6,701 nt of DNA from Rudaea sp. (GTDB lineage: Bacteria; Pseudomonadota; Gammaproteobacteria; Xanthomonadales; Rhodanobacteraceae), in contig JAICYA010000112.1 in NCBI GenBank assembly GCA_025934455.1, positions 1 through 6,701 of the forward strand, in the 5' to 3' direction. The notes below the pieces were generated by a model. It saw only the letters and a list, made by a program, of their open reading frames with translations, searched no databases and was not told where the DNA came from. Position 1 is the stretch's first letter, and each line of letters opens with the position of its first letter. Positions 1-6,701 of this stretch are shown piece after piece. A program made the translations under genes and the position numbers.

Positions 1-1184
1 AATCCCGAGGCGCCGCGCGAGTAATCGCCGGTGACGATGGAAACGCCCTGCCCCATGACTTCGGTAACCAGCAAACCGGTACCAAGTTTTTTCAGCATGC
101 CGGCGAAATCGTCCTCGCCCGTCTTCACAATCAGGTTGTGCACGCCGCCGGCGTTGCCGGTGCTTTGCAGGCCGAGCTTGCGCGCCGAGTAGCTGCCGAG
201 GACGTAACGTTGCAGCACACCCGCACGAATCAGATCGCTGTCGGCAGTGGCCACGCCTTCGCTGTCGAAGTTGCCCGAACCTTGTCCGCGCGGGATATGC
301 GGGCGTTCCGTGATTTCGACGAAATCCGGAAACAGTTGCTTGCCTGCATGATCGAGCAGGAAGCTCGCCTTGCGATAAAGCGCGCCGCCGCTGACGGCGG
401 AAACCAGATGCCCAATCAGGCCACGCGCGACTTCCGGTGCGAACAGCACCGCACACTGGCGTGTGTCGAGCTTGCGCGCGTCGCGCCTCGCCAGCGTGCG
501 TTCGGCGGCCTTGCGCCCGATAGTGGCGACATCCGGAAGATCCTCGGCGGCGCGCACGGATTCGTACCAGTAATCACGCTGCATGCCGTTGCCATCCTGC
601 GCGATCAACGAACACGACAGCGAATGCCGCGTGCCGCGTTCACGGCCGACAAAATTCTGCGAGGTGGCGTAGACGCCAAGCGATTCGCCCGATTGCACCG
701 AAGCGCCTTCCGAGTTCGTGATGCCAGAAAGCGCACGGCCGGCATCTTCGATCGCCATGCCCAGCGCAATCGCGGCCTGCGCGTCGACGGACCACGGGTG
801 CCACAAATCCAGATCCGGAAACGCACGCGCCAGCCGTGCCGGATCGGCCAGTCCCGCAAACGGGTCCGCCTCGGTGTACTTCGCGATCGCGCAGGCTTGC
901 TCGATGGTCTTGGCGATGGAATCGGGTGCCAGGTCCGCCGTGCTCGCCGAACCTTTGCGCCGGCCGAAATACACGGTCACCCCAAAGGCGCGGTCGCGGT
1001 TGTGCTCGATGGTTTCGACCTCGCCAAGACGCACGTTCACAGCAAGGCCGGTGTCGATGCTGGCGCCGACTTCGACGTCGCTCGCCCCGGCGGCGCGGCA
1101 GCGGCGCACGACGTCCTGCGCGAGATCGGCGAGGCGATCGAGTTGGGCGAGGGAGTCGTCCGATTGTGCGATGATGGCGTTCAT
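1..1184 (-). CDS. pmbA: PmbA/TldE, non-catalytic subunit of the TldD-TldE metalloprotease (3' end cut by window edge)
   Basis: Partner subunit of the TldD/TldE protease, a cytoplasmic heterodimer that in E. coli processes the microcin B17 precursor and degrades the CcdA antitoxin. The frame runs without a stop from ATG at 1184 to the left edge, giving 394 residues; E. coli PmbA has about 450, so roughly 55 C-terminal residues are missing. Family signatures are clear: YRKASFLLD (residues 270-278), FDSEGV (306-311), SYSARKLGL (331-339) and MGQGVSIVTGDYSRGASG (377-394). Where TldD has HEAIGH, this protein reads RGLIGH (254-259), so only the second histidine survives; this is normal for the TldE branch and means it is not the zinc-bearing subunit. 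ATG 1184 has only a weak GTGGAA upstream, and an in-frame GTG three codons earlier is a possible alternative. It starts 25 bases from the divergent yjgA. No RiPP precursor or toxin-antitoxin gene lies in the window to suggest a specific substrate. Confidence 0.96.
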   Translation of the reverse strand, partial: MNAIIAQSDDSLAQLDRLADLAQDVVRRCRAAGASDVEVGASIDTGLAVNVRLGEVETIEHNRDRAFGVTVYFGRRKGSASTADLAPDSIAKTIEQACAIAKYTEADPFAGLADPARLARAFPDLDLWHPWSVDAQAAIALGMAIEDAGRALSGITNSEGASVQSGESLGVYATSQNFVGRERGTRHSLSCSLIAQDGNGMQRDYWYESVRAAEDLPDVATIGRKAAERTLARRDARKLDTRQCAVLFAPEVARGLIGHLVSAVSGGALYRKASFLLDHAGKQLFPDFVEITERPHIPRGQGSGNFDSEGVATADSDLIRAGVLQRYVLGSYSARKLGLQSTGNAGGVHNLIVKTGEDDFAGMLKKLGTGLLVTEVMGQGVSIVTGDYSRGASG

Positions 1185-1209
1185 GATTTCCACTTTGCGT
1201 AACTGACGA
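1185..1209. other. 25-base divergent start region between pmbA and yjgA
   Basis: The ATG of pmbA (1184, minus) and the ATG of yjgA (1210, plus) are separated by only 25 bases. A full promoter for either gene does not fit in this gap, so the -35/-10 elements must lie inside the opposite gene's 5' coding region, or transcription must come from further away. I see no convincing sigma-70 hexamer pair on either strand. Ribosome binding signals are weak: GTGGAA for pmbA, and nothing purine-rich at normal distance for yjgA. The gap coordinates depend on the start codons chosen. Confidence 0.6.
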
Positions 1210-1740
1210 ATGATGCACGATCGCGACGACGATTCCCACGTCTACGTCCCGCGCGACGAACGGCCCAGCCGCAGCCAACTGCGCCGCGAGGCGCTGGACG
1301 TGCTCAAGCTGGCGCAAGCGCTGGCCGCGCTGTCCGACGCCCAGCTCGCCCGCATTCCGCTCGACGACGACCTGCGCGCCGAAGTCGCGCGCACGCGTGC
1401 GGTCAAGCAGCAGATCGCACGCAAGCGCGCCGAACAATTCCTTGCCAAGCAACTGCGCAAGCTCGACGATGCCGAGCTCGAACCAATGCGTGCCGTGCTC
1501 GAACACGATCGCGAACATGCGCGCCGCGAAGCCGCGGCCCTGCACCGCGTCGAAATCTGCCGCGAGCGCCTGATCGCCGATGGCGACGCCGCGCTGGACG
1601 AACTCATGCAGCAATTTCCAGCGGCGGATCGTCAACAGCTACGCCAGCTGGCGCGCAAGGCGCGGGCCGAACGCGACGCACAAAAACCGCTGCACGCCTT
1701 CCACGAGTTGTTTCGCGCACTGCGCAAGTTGTTCGGTTAG
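1210..1740 (+). CDS. yjgA: DarP/YjgA (DUF615), 50S ribosomal subunit maturation factor
   Basis: Small cytoplasmic helical protein of the DUF615 family, now called DarP in E. coli, where it associates with late 50S assembly intermediates. The product has 176 residues against about 183 in E. coli. After an acidic N-terminus the family domain covers roughly residues 20-172. Recognisable conserved blocks include RSQLRREA (about 20-27), the [11 protein letters not shown] segment (about 48-58), [15 protein letters not shown] (about 117-131) and the [13 protein letters not shown] stretch (about 138-150). The rest is rich in Arg, Lys and Glu, as expected for an rRNA-contacting helical bundle. Two adjacent ATG codons (1210 and 1213) could start it; neither has a good Shine-Dalgarno. 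It is the only plus-strand gene here, divergent from pmbA and overlapping the end of tldD by four bases. Divergence from pmbA is also the E. coli arrangement. The function is taken from the family; nothing here tests it. Confidence 0.95.
   Translation: MMHDRDDDSHVYVPRDERPSRSQLRREALDVLKLAQALAALSDAQLARIPLDDDLRAEVARTRAVKQQIARKRAEQFLAKQLRKLDDAELEPMRAVLEHDREHARREAAALHRVEICRERLIADGDAALDELMQQFPAADRQQLRQLARKARAERDAQKPLHAFHELFRALRKLFG
1737..1740. other. Tail-to-tail stop overlap of yjgA and tldD
   Basis: The bases TTAG hold both stop codons: TAG of yjgA (1738-1740, plus) and TAA of tldD (the complement of 1737-1739, minus). There is no intergenic space and no hairpin followed by a T-run on either strand close by. 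The two transcripts must therefore end inside the opposite gene or overlap as antisense RNA. Confidence 0.9.
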
Positions 1741-3182
1741 GTGGCAGTCCCACCAACGGTCATGCCGTCGATCTTCAGCGTCGGTTGCCCGACACCGACC
1801 GGCACGCTTTGGCCCTCCTTGCCGCACACGCCGACGCCTTCGTCGAGCTTGAGATCGTTGCCGACCATGGACACGCGCGTGAGCACTTCAGGACCGGAGC
1901 CGATCAAGGTCGCGCCTTTCACCGGCCGCGTGACCTTGCCGTTCTCGATCAGATAGGCCTCGCTTGCCGAGAACACGAACTTGCCATTGGTGATGTCGAC
2001 CTGGCCGCCGCCGAAGTTCACCGCATAGAGTCCGCGTTGCACCGAAGAAACAATTTCACCCGGATCGCTCTGGCCCGGCAGCATGTAGGTGTTGGTCATG
2101 CGCGGCATCGGCAGGTGCGCGAACGATTCGCGACGGCCGTTGCCGGTGGAACGCATGCCCATCAGGCGTGCGTTGAGCTTGTCCTGCATGTAGCCCTTGA
2201 GCACGCCGTTCTCGACCAGCACCGTGCATTCGCCCGGCACGCCTTCGTCGTCGATGGACAGTGAGCCGCGCCGGTTCGGCAGGGTGCCGTCATCGACCAC
2301 GGTGCACAGATCGGATGCGATTTTTTCGCCCATGCATCCGGCGAAAGCGGAGGTGCCCTTGCGGTTGAAATCTCCCTCGAAACCGTGACCGATGGCCTCG
2401 TGCAAGAGCACGCCCGGCCAGCCGGGTCCGAGCACCACGGTCATCGTGCCGGCGGGTGCGGGCACGGAATCCAGGTTCACCAGTGCCGTGCGCACCGCCT
2501 CGCGCGCGAACGCGTGCGCGCGGCCGTTGGCAAGCAGTTCGCGATAGCCGTAGCGTCCGCCACCGCCGGCGGTGCCGGATTCGCGGCGGCCATTGCGTTC
2601 GGCGATCACGTTGACGTTCAGGCGCACTAGCGGGCGCACGTCGGCGGCGAGCGTGCCGTCCGCGGCAGCGACCAGCACGGTGTCGAGCGTGGCGGAAAGG
2701 GTGACAATGACCTGCGCAATGCAGGGATCCAGTGAGCGTGCGAATTTGTCCACTTCGCGCAAAAGTGCAATTTTTTCCTCATTCGCCAGCGACTCGACCG
2801 GATCGATGGGCGCATACAGCGATTTCGATTCGCGTGCGGCCAGCGCATGGCCGGCACCCGGATTTCCGGACTGCGCGATCGCGCGCGCGGACTGCGCCGC
2901 TGTGAGCAACTGCGGCAGCACGATCTCGTCGGAATAGGCGAAACCGGTCTTCTCGCCGCTCATCGCGCGCACGCCGACGCCCTGCTCGATGGCATGGCTG
3001 CCTTCGCGCACGATACCGTCCTCCAGCATCCACGATTCACTGCGCGAATGCTGGAAATACACATCCGCGGCATCGATGGACGGGCCCATCAACTGCGCGA
3101 ACACGCGCTCGAGATCACGGCTGGAGAATCCACCGGGTTGCAGCAACTGCCGTTCGGCCTGAGCAAGCAAAGTCATGGACAT
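1737..3182 (-). CDS. tldD: TldD, zinc metalloprotease catalytic subunit
   Basis: Catalytic half of the TldD/TldE (PmbA) protease, peptidase family U62, which cleaves unfolded peptides inside a closed heterodimer in the cytoplasm. The product has 481 residues, the same length as E. coli TldD. The zinc-binding motif HEAIGH is at residues 261-266 in the context [20 protein letters not shown]. The distal cysteine that acts as third zinc ligand in the family is present at 453, in [20 protein letters not shown]. Other hallmarks are [12 protein letters not shown] (331-342), [10 protein letters not shown] (358-367) and the [20 protein letters not shown] stretch (389-408), so the enzyme looks intact. 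Two in-frame ATGs fit the start (3182 and 3176); a GGAA lies four bases before the first, which I prefer. It begins 30 bases after the yhdP stop, suggesting cotranscription, and its partner pmbA is only one gene away. Confidence 0.97.
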   Translation of the reverse strand: MSMTLLAQAERQLLQPGGFSSRDLERVFAQLMGPSIDAADVYFQHSRSESWMLEDGIVREGSHAIEQGVGVRAMSGEKTGFAYSDEIVLPQLLTAAQSARAIAQSGNPGAGHALAARESKSLYAPIDPVESLANEEKIALLREVDKFARSLDPCIAQVIVTLSATLDTVLVAAADGTLAADVRPLVRLNVNVIAERNGRRESGTAGGGGRYGYRELLANGRAHAFAREAVRTALVNLDSVPAPAGTMTVVLGPGWPGVLLHEAIGHGFEGDFNRKGTSAFAGCMGEKIASDLCTVVDDGTLPNRRGSLSIDDEGVPGECTVLVENGVLKGYMQDKLNARLMGMRSTGNGRRESFAHLPMPRMTNTYMLPGQSDPGEIVSSVQRGLYAVNFGGGQVDITNGKFVFSASEAYLIENGKVTRPVKGATLIGSGPEVLTRVSMVGNDLKLDEGVGVCGKEGQSVPVGVGQPTLKIDGMTVGGTAT

Positions 3183-3212
3183 TCGATTCCGATTGAAAAA
3201 ACAAACGCCGAG
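3183..3212 (-). other. Short T-rich spacer with tldD ribosome binding site
   Basis: On the minus strand this 30-base spacer carries a T-rich tract (TTTGTTTTTTC) followed by CGGAATCGA and the tldD ATG. The GGAA four bases before ATG 3182 is the likely Shine-Dalgarno. The T-rich tract stands out in this GC-rich window and could act as an unstructured leader that helps ribosome loading. Only a stem of about 4 bp with a long loop could form before it, so I do not call a terminator. The spacing fits yhdP and tldD forming one operon. Confidence 0.55.
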
Positions 3213-6200
3213 TCATCGATCCGGGCTGGCGCTTGCCGGCACGTCGGTCCTTTTCGGCCTGACCGATTGCGGCGGCTTTGGCGCCGGCTCGCCCTTGACC
3301 GTTTCCTTGGCGATTTCGGTGATCACGGGTTTTTCCCAACTGCCGGTCACGCTGTAGCGAACGCGGGTGACATCGTTGATTGCCCTCTTGAACACACCCT
3401 GCAGCACCGCGCCTGCGGCCGCACCGACCGGCCCGCCGACGAGCGCACCACCGATCATCAACGTGCCGCCGACGTGCGGGGTGACTTCCATGGTTTGGTC
3501 GTAGTCGTGCGCTTTCAAGCCGGCGCGGCCGTTCACCACGATATCCGCGGCCGGGCCATTCACCCTCAATCCGGACGTGAACGCATTGCCGTCCTTGAGC
3601 GTGAAGCTTCCCTCGATCGAATCGAAGCTGAAACCAGACCTGAAGAAATCGCCGAAGTCCAGCGCCAGCCGGCGCGGTATCGCTGTCAGGTTGAACAGGC
3701 CGAAAATGCGCCCGGCGCCGGGATCGGCGTCGGGAATGCGGCCTTCCTGCACCGAAACCTTGAGTGTGCCGTCCAGCCGCGCCAACGCGAACATCGAAGG
3801 CGATCCGGCCCACCAGCCCTGGATGTGCGCGACCGTCGCGCCATCCTCGACCACGCCCGCGTAACCGAACGTGTCGAGCATGCGTCCGAGATTGTGCGCG
3901 GAAAAATCGACGGAAAAATTGGAAACGTCGCTGCCGGGCTTGCCGGTCCAGTCGCCGCGCGCGCGCATTTCCACGTTCTTCGAATGCGTGCTGACCTGCT
4001 CGAAATGCGTGCCGTTGGCGATCGGATAGCTTTCCACCACGGCCGTGCCGAAACGCGAATCGCCGAGGCGGAAATCGCCGATGCGGATGTGCAGCGGCGG
4101 CACGTTGGCCGGATTCTCGCCCGCCATCGCGCTGGTTTCGGTGTCGCCAACCTCCGGCCAGTAGATGCGGTCGAACTGTGCAGTGACGCCGCGCTGGCGG
4201 AAATCGGCCAGCGGAATTTCCATGTTGCCAGCGATGTTGGCGCCGTCGAAGCCCAGGTCCAACTCGCCCTTGGACGGTTTCAGGGTGAATCGCGCCGCAC
4301 CGAAATCGCGATCCCAGGCGCGCAAATCCTGCGCTTGCAAGTCGACGCCGGAGATCAGGCCATCGCCGCCGCTTCCGGATTTCGCGACCGCGAAATCCAT
4401 CCAGCCGGAAAGATCGAGCAGCGGCGCGCTGCCGCCGACGTCGAAGCCGGATGGCGGCAGCGGCGCGGACGCATCGCCGCCGAAGTCGACACGCGCGGCG
4501 AAGGGCTGCCTGGCCGATTCCAGGCGTCCGCGCAAGCGCATGAGCCCACCCAGTTGCAGATCGATGCTGCCGCCCGCGACCGGCAGGCCGACGCTCAGTG
4601 TCAGCGGCAACGCGGCATTGGCTGCCTTGGCCAGCGGCGCGGGCAAGGCGATGTCGATGCCGTTGAGATCCGAATTCACGGTCACGCGCTGGCCGGGATT
4701 TTTCACGTTGTCGTGATCGGCGTTGAAACCTATCGTCCAATCCGCATCGCCGTCGATACGGTCGGCCCAGGGCGCCAGCATCGGCGCGTAGGCAAGCAGA
4801 TCGGATACGGGAAAACGACCACGCAGGCTGGCCTCGACGGCATGATCCTTGTCGGCCGCGAACCCGCCGACCGCCAGACGGAACGTGGCCGGCTTGCCGT
4901 CGCGCATGACCGGCAGATCGCCCGTATCGAAGCCGTCCTGCGAAAACTCGAGCGTGCCGCTTGCCTGTTGCAGGCGCAGTGCGTACTGCGCATCGACGAG
5001 ATCGGCCTTGGACAACGCCACGCTGCCGGCGAGGACGCGTTGCTCGGCTTGCTTGACCGGCAGATGCAGGTGGAATTTCAGCTTGCCGCTGCCGCCGACA
5101 CTCACGCCGAGCAATTGCGCGGCATAGCGCGCGCCAATCGGCGTGGCCTTGAGGAAGTCGAGCAGATTCTTGCCGCTGCCGGAACCCGAAAGCTCCAGGT
5201 CCAGTACCGCCTCGCCGAGATCGGCGATCGTGGCACCGGCGCTGTCCACGGTGTTGCCCAGCGCCTGCGCCGCGTCCGCGTCGACGCGCAAACCGTTGTT
5301 GACGAAATCGGCGACGGCATGTACGTGTTCGGCGGACGGCCAATCCGGCAAATAGGTCAGCTTGGTGTCGTTCAACTCGGCACGCGCTTCGAAACGGCCG
5401 GCGAAATTGGTGAACGGCCAGTCGGCGAGATCGCCGCGAAACACCGCACGTCCGTTCGCGATGCCGCCCGAGACAAGCGCGCGATCCAGCCACGCCACCG
5501 CGGCCGGCGGCATGATGTTGATCGGCCAGAATAGTTTTGCCGCCGGCACTTCGCCGCGATCGACCACGGCGTACAAATCCAGCGCCGGACGCGAGCCGTC
5601 ATCGTGCAGTTGCATCGCGCCGCGCAATTGGCCGCCGAATCCGGCGCCGTCGAAATCCAGCGCATCCGTGCCGATGCGCCAGCCGCCGTCGCCGTGCCAG
5701 GCGGCGATATCGCCGGCGAATTGCGAGAATTCGAGCGGTTGCCGGAACACATGCGGCTCGTCCACGCCGAACGCCGTATTCGGCGGCAGATGCAGATTGA
5801 AGCCATCGGCATCGCCGAGCAGGTTGCCGCTGAGGCTGGTCACGCCAGGCAGCGCGTCCACCGCGTGCCAGGCCAACACGTCGAAGTCTGCGGCGACATC
5901 GAAATCCCGCGCGTCGGCAAAACGCAGGTTTGCATGACGCAGCGTGCCGGCCGGATCGGCCACGTACAGCCAGCGCCGCCACGCCGCTGGCAAGGCGTCG
6001 CTGAGCATGGCCACGCTCACCGGCGCCGAAAGGTTTACGCCATCCAGGCGCAGCGTCCATGCCGGATCGGGCGCTGCCGGATCGTGGGCTTTTTCCAGAT
6101 GCAGGCTCGCCGTTGTAGCGACTTCTCCCTGTCGGGCGAGGACGAGATCGGCCACGTCCGCGCTCCAGCCCGCATCGCCGCGCTGCCAGCGCGCGCCGAA

Positions 6201-6701
6201 CGCGACGCGGTCGAAACCGGTGCGCGGCACGATGCTGCGCTTGGCGTCGAGTGCGATCGGCACCGCCGTGGTCAACACCACGTTCGTCAAATCCGTCTCG
6301 ATGCGGGCGCGCTGCAGCCGGTCGCGCTGCCACCAGCCCCAGAACTGCACGCGCCCGGTGCCGCGTTCGACCTGCACGCCCTGCCAGGCATAGCCATGGG
6401 CGACGGCGGCGAGGTCCAGCGCCGCGCTGCCCAGGTACAACTCGCCGTCGCGGGTATCGCTGTCGTAATCGATTACCGCGTCGACGGATGATGGCGTGTC
6501 GGCACAGCGCACGCGCGCGAGCACGCGGTGCGTGCTGCCGGAATTGACCAGACGCACCTCGTCGGCGAGCAGCACGACGGGCTTGCCGTTGTCGGAACCC
6601 TGCACGGTCAGGTGCAGATCGCGCAACACCAGCGCGCCCAGCGAGAACAGCAGCGAATCCTTCGGGTCCGCGGCGGCCTGATTGCCCGCATCGACTCCGC
6701 T
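3213..6701 (-). CDS. yhdP: YhdP, AsmA-like envelope phospholipid transport protein (5' end cut by window edge)
   Basis: Very large inner-membrane-anchored periplasmic protein of the AsmA-like group (TIGR02099; DUF3971/YhdP). In E. coli, YhdP works alongside TamB and YdbH in moving phospholipids between inner and outer membrane and affects the outer-membrane barrier. The frame stays open to the right edge, giving 1162 residues plus TGA (3213-3215). E. coli YhdP has about 1266, so roughly 100 N-terminal residues, including the expected membrane anchor, are outside. An internal GTG at 6629 is an artificial start, since coding continues upstream of it. Counted from the right edge, family blocks include AAWRRWLYVADPAGTL (about 239-254), MPPAAVAWLDRALVSG (about 397-412) and, near the C-terminus, an FGYAGVV/GWWAGSP region and an FNLTAIPRRLALDFGDFF stretch. 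Repeated short beta-strand-like segments fit the hydrophobic-groove fold. A glycine-rich hydrophobic stretch (about 1078-1104) and a Pro/Lys/Arg-rich tail follow. It lies directly upstream of tldD, as in E. coli. Confidence 0.94.
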   Translation of the reverse strand, partial: SGVDAGNQAAADPKDSLLFSLGALVLRDLHLTVQGSDNGKPVVLLADEVRLVNSGSTHRVLARVRCADTPSSVDAVIDYDSDTRDGELYLGSAALDLAAVAHGYAWQGVQVERGTGRVQFWGWWQRDRLQRARIETDLTNVVLTTAVPIALDAKRSIVPRTGFDRVAFGARWQRGDAGWSADVADLVLARQGEVATTASLHLEKAHDPAAPDPAWTLRLDGVNLSAPVSVAMLSDALPAAWRRWLYVADPAGTLRHANLRFADARDFDVAADFDVLAWHAVDALPGVTSLSGNLLGDADGFNLHLPPNTAFGVDEPHVFRQPLEFSQFAGDIAAWHGDGGWRIGTDALDFDGAGFGGQLRGAMQLHDDGSRPALDLYAVVDRGEVPAAKLFWPINIMPPAAVAWLDRALVSGGIANGRAVFRGDLADWPFTNFAGRFEARAELNDTKLTYLPDWPSAEHVHAVADFVNNGLRVDADAAQALGNTVDSAGATIADLGEAVLDLELSGSGSGKNLLDFLKATPIGARYAAQLLGVSVGGSGKLKFHLHLPVKQAEQRVLAGSVALSKADLVDAQYALRLQQASGTLEFSQDGFDTGDLPVMRDGKPATFRLAVGGFAADKDHAVEASLRGRFPVSDLLAYAPMLAPWADRIDGDADWTIGFNADHDNVKNPGQRVTVNSDLNGIDIALPAPLAKAANAALPLTLSVGLPVAGGSIDLQLGGLMRLRGRLESARQPFAARVDFGGDASAPLPPSGFDVGGSAPLLDLSGWMDFAVAKSGSGGDGLISGVDLQAQDLRAWDRDFGAARFTLKPSKGELDLGFDGANIAGNMEIPLADFRQRGVTAQFDRIYWPEVGDTETSAMAGENPANVPPLHIRIGDFRLGDSRFGTAVVESYPIANGTHFEQVSTHSKNVEMRARGDWTGKPGSDVSNFSVDFSAHNLGRMLDTFGYAGVVEDGATVAHIQGWWAGSPSMFALARLDGTLKVSVQEGRIPDADPGAGRIFGLFNLTAIPRRLALDFGDFFRSGFSFDSIEGSFTLKDGNAFTSGLRVNGPAADIVVNGRAGLKAHDYDQTMEVTPHVGGTLMIGGALVGGPVGAAAGAVLQGVFKRAINDVTRVRYSVTGSWEKPVITEIAKETVKGEPAPKPPQSVRPKRTDVPASASPDR

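Noticed and set aside
138..1202. Plus-strand 354-codon open frame opposite pmbA
   Set aside because: It is codon-aligned antisense to pmbA, whose translation matches the PmbA family over its whole length. The plus-strand product is Arg/Ala-rich with no family resemblance.
1150..1209. Candidate sigma-70 promoter for yjgA (TTGTGC near 1164 with AT-richer bases downstream)
   Set aside because: No -10-like hexamer sits at 16-18 bases spacing; the match is no better than chance.
640..1635. Minus-strand 331-codon open frame across yjgA and the start of pmbA
   Set aside because: It is the codon-aligned antisense of yjgA, running on in a wrong frame into pmbA; it ends in low-complexity Arg-rich sequence, as GC-rich shadows do.
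3183..3245. Possible intrinsic terminator after yhdP (T-rich tract on the minus strand)
   Set aside because: Only about 4 bp of GC pairing with a long loop can be drawn before the tract, and the tldD start lies immediately downstream.
3115..5493. Minus-strand 792-codon open frame within yhdP and the tldD start
   Set aside because: It is an out-of-frame shadow of yhdP, extremely Arg-rich; the yhdP frame alone gives recognisable conserved blocks.
5604..6491. Plus-strand 295-codon open frame opposite yhdP
   Set aside because: It is another codon-aligned antisense shadow of yhdP with no start signal or family resemblance.
6627..6629. GTG at 6629 as the start of yhdP
   Set aside because: The same frame continues upstream to the window edge without a stop and keeps protein-like composition; the product from this GTG would lack the N-terminal anchor expected of YhdP.

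Overview
This GC-rich window (over 60% GC by eye, with strongly GC-biased third codon positions) comes from a proteobacterial chromosome. The proteins resemble the gammaproteobacterial versions of four conserved housekeeping families. High GC together with this gene set suggests the Xanthomonadales/Lysobacterales, but that placement is inference; no rRNA or other taxonomic marker is present.

Layout, left to right: pmbA/tldE on the minus strand (its 3' end is cut by the left edge); a 25-base divergent gap; yjgA/darP on the plus strand; a 4-base tail-to-tail overlap; tldD on the minus strand; a 30-base spacer; and yhdP on the minus strand (its 5' end is cut by the right edge). Coding density is almost 100%. 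I see no RNA genes, mobile elements, CRISPR arrays, or convincing terminators or promoters.

TldD and PmbA (TldE) are the two halves of one heterodimeric metalloprotease. TldD carries the intact HExxxH motif and the distal cysteine. PmbA has lost the first half of the motif, as its family does. In E. coli, as I recall it, the two genes lie at separate loci: tldD follows yhdP, and pmbA is divergent from yjgA. Here both arrangements are fused into one block, with yjgA inserted in the opposite direction between the two protease subunits. YhdP is a large AsmA-like envelope protein linked to phospholipid transport between the membranes and probably shares a transcript with tldD. DarP/YjgA is a 50S ribosome maturation factor with no obvious functional tie to the rest.

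I found no undescribed system. The points worth a second look concern gene architecture: the linked protease pair, the very short divergent start region, the convergent overlap, and long antisense open frames that codon usage explains.
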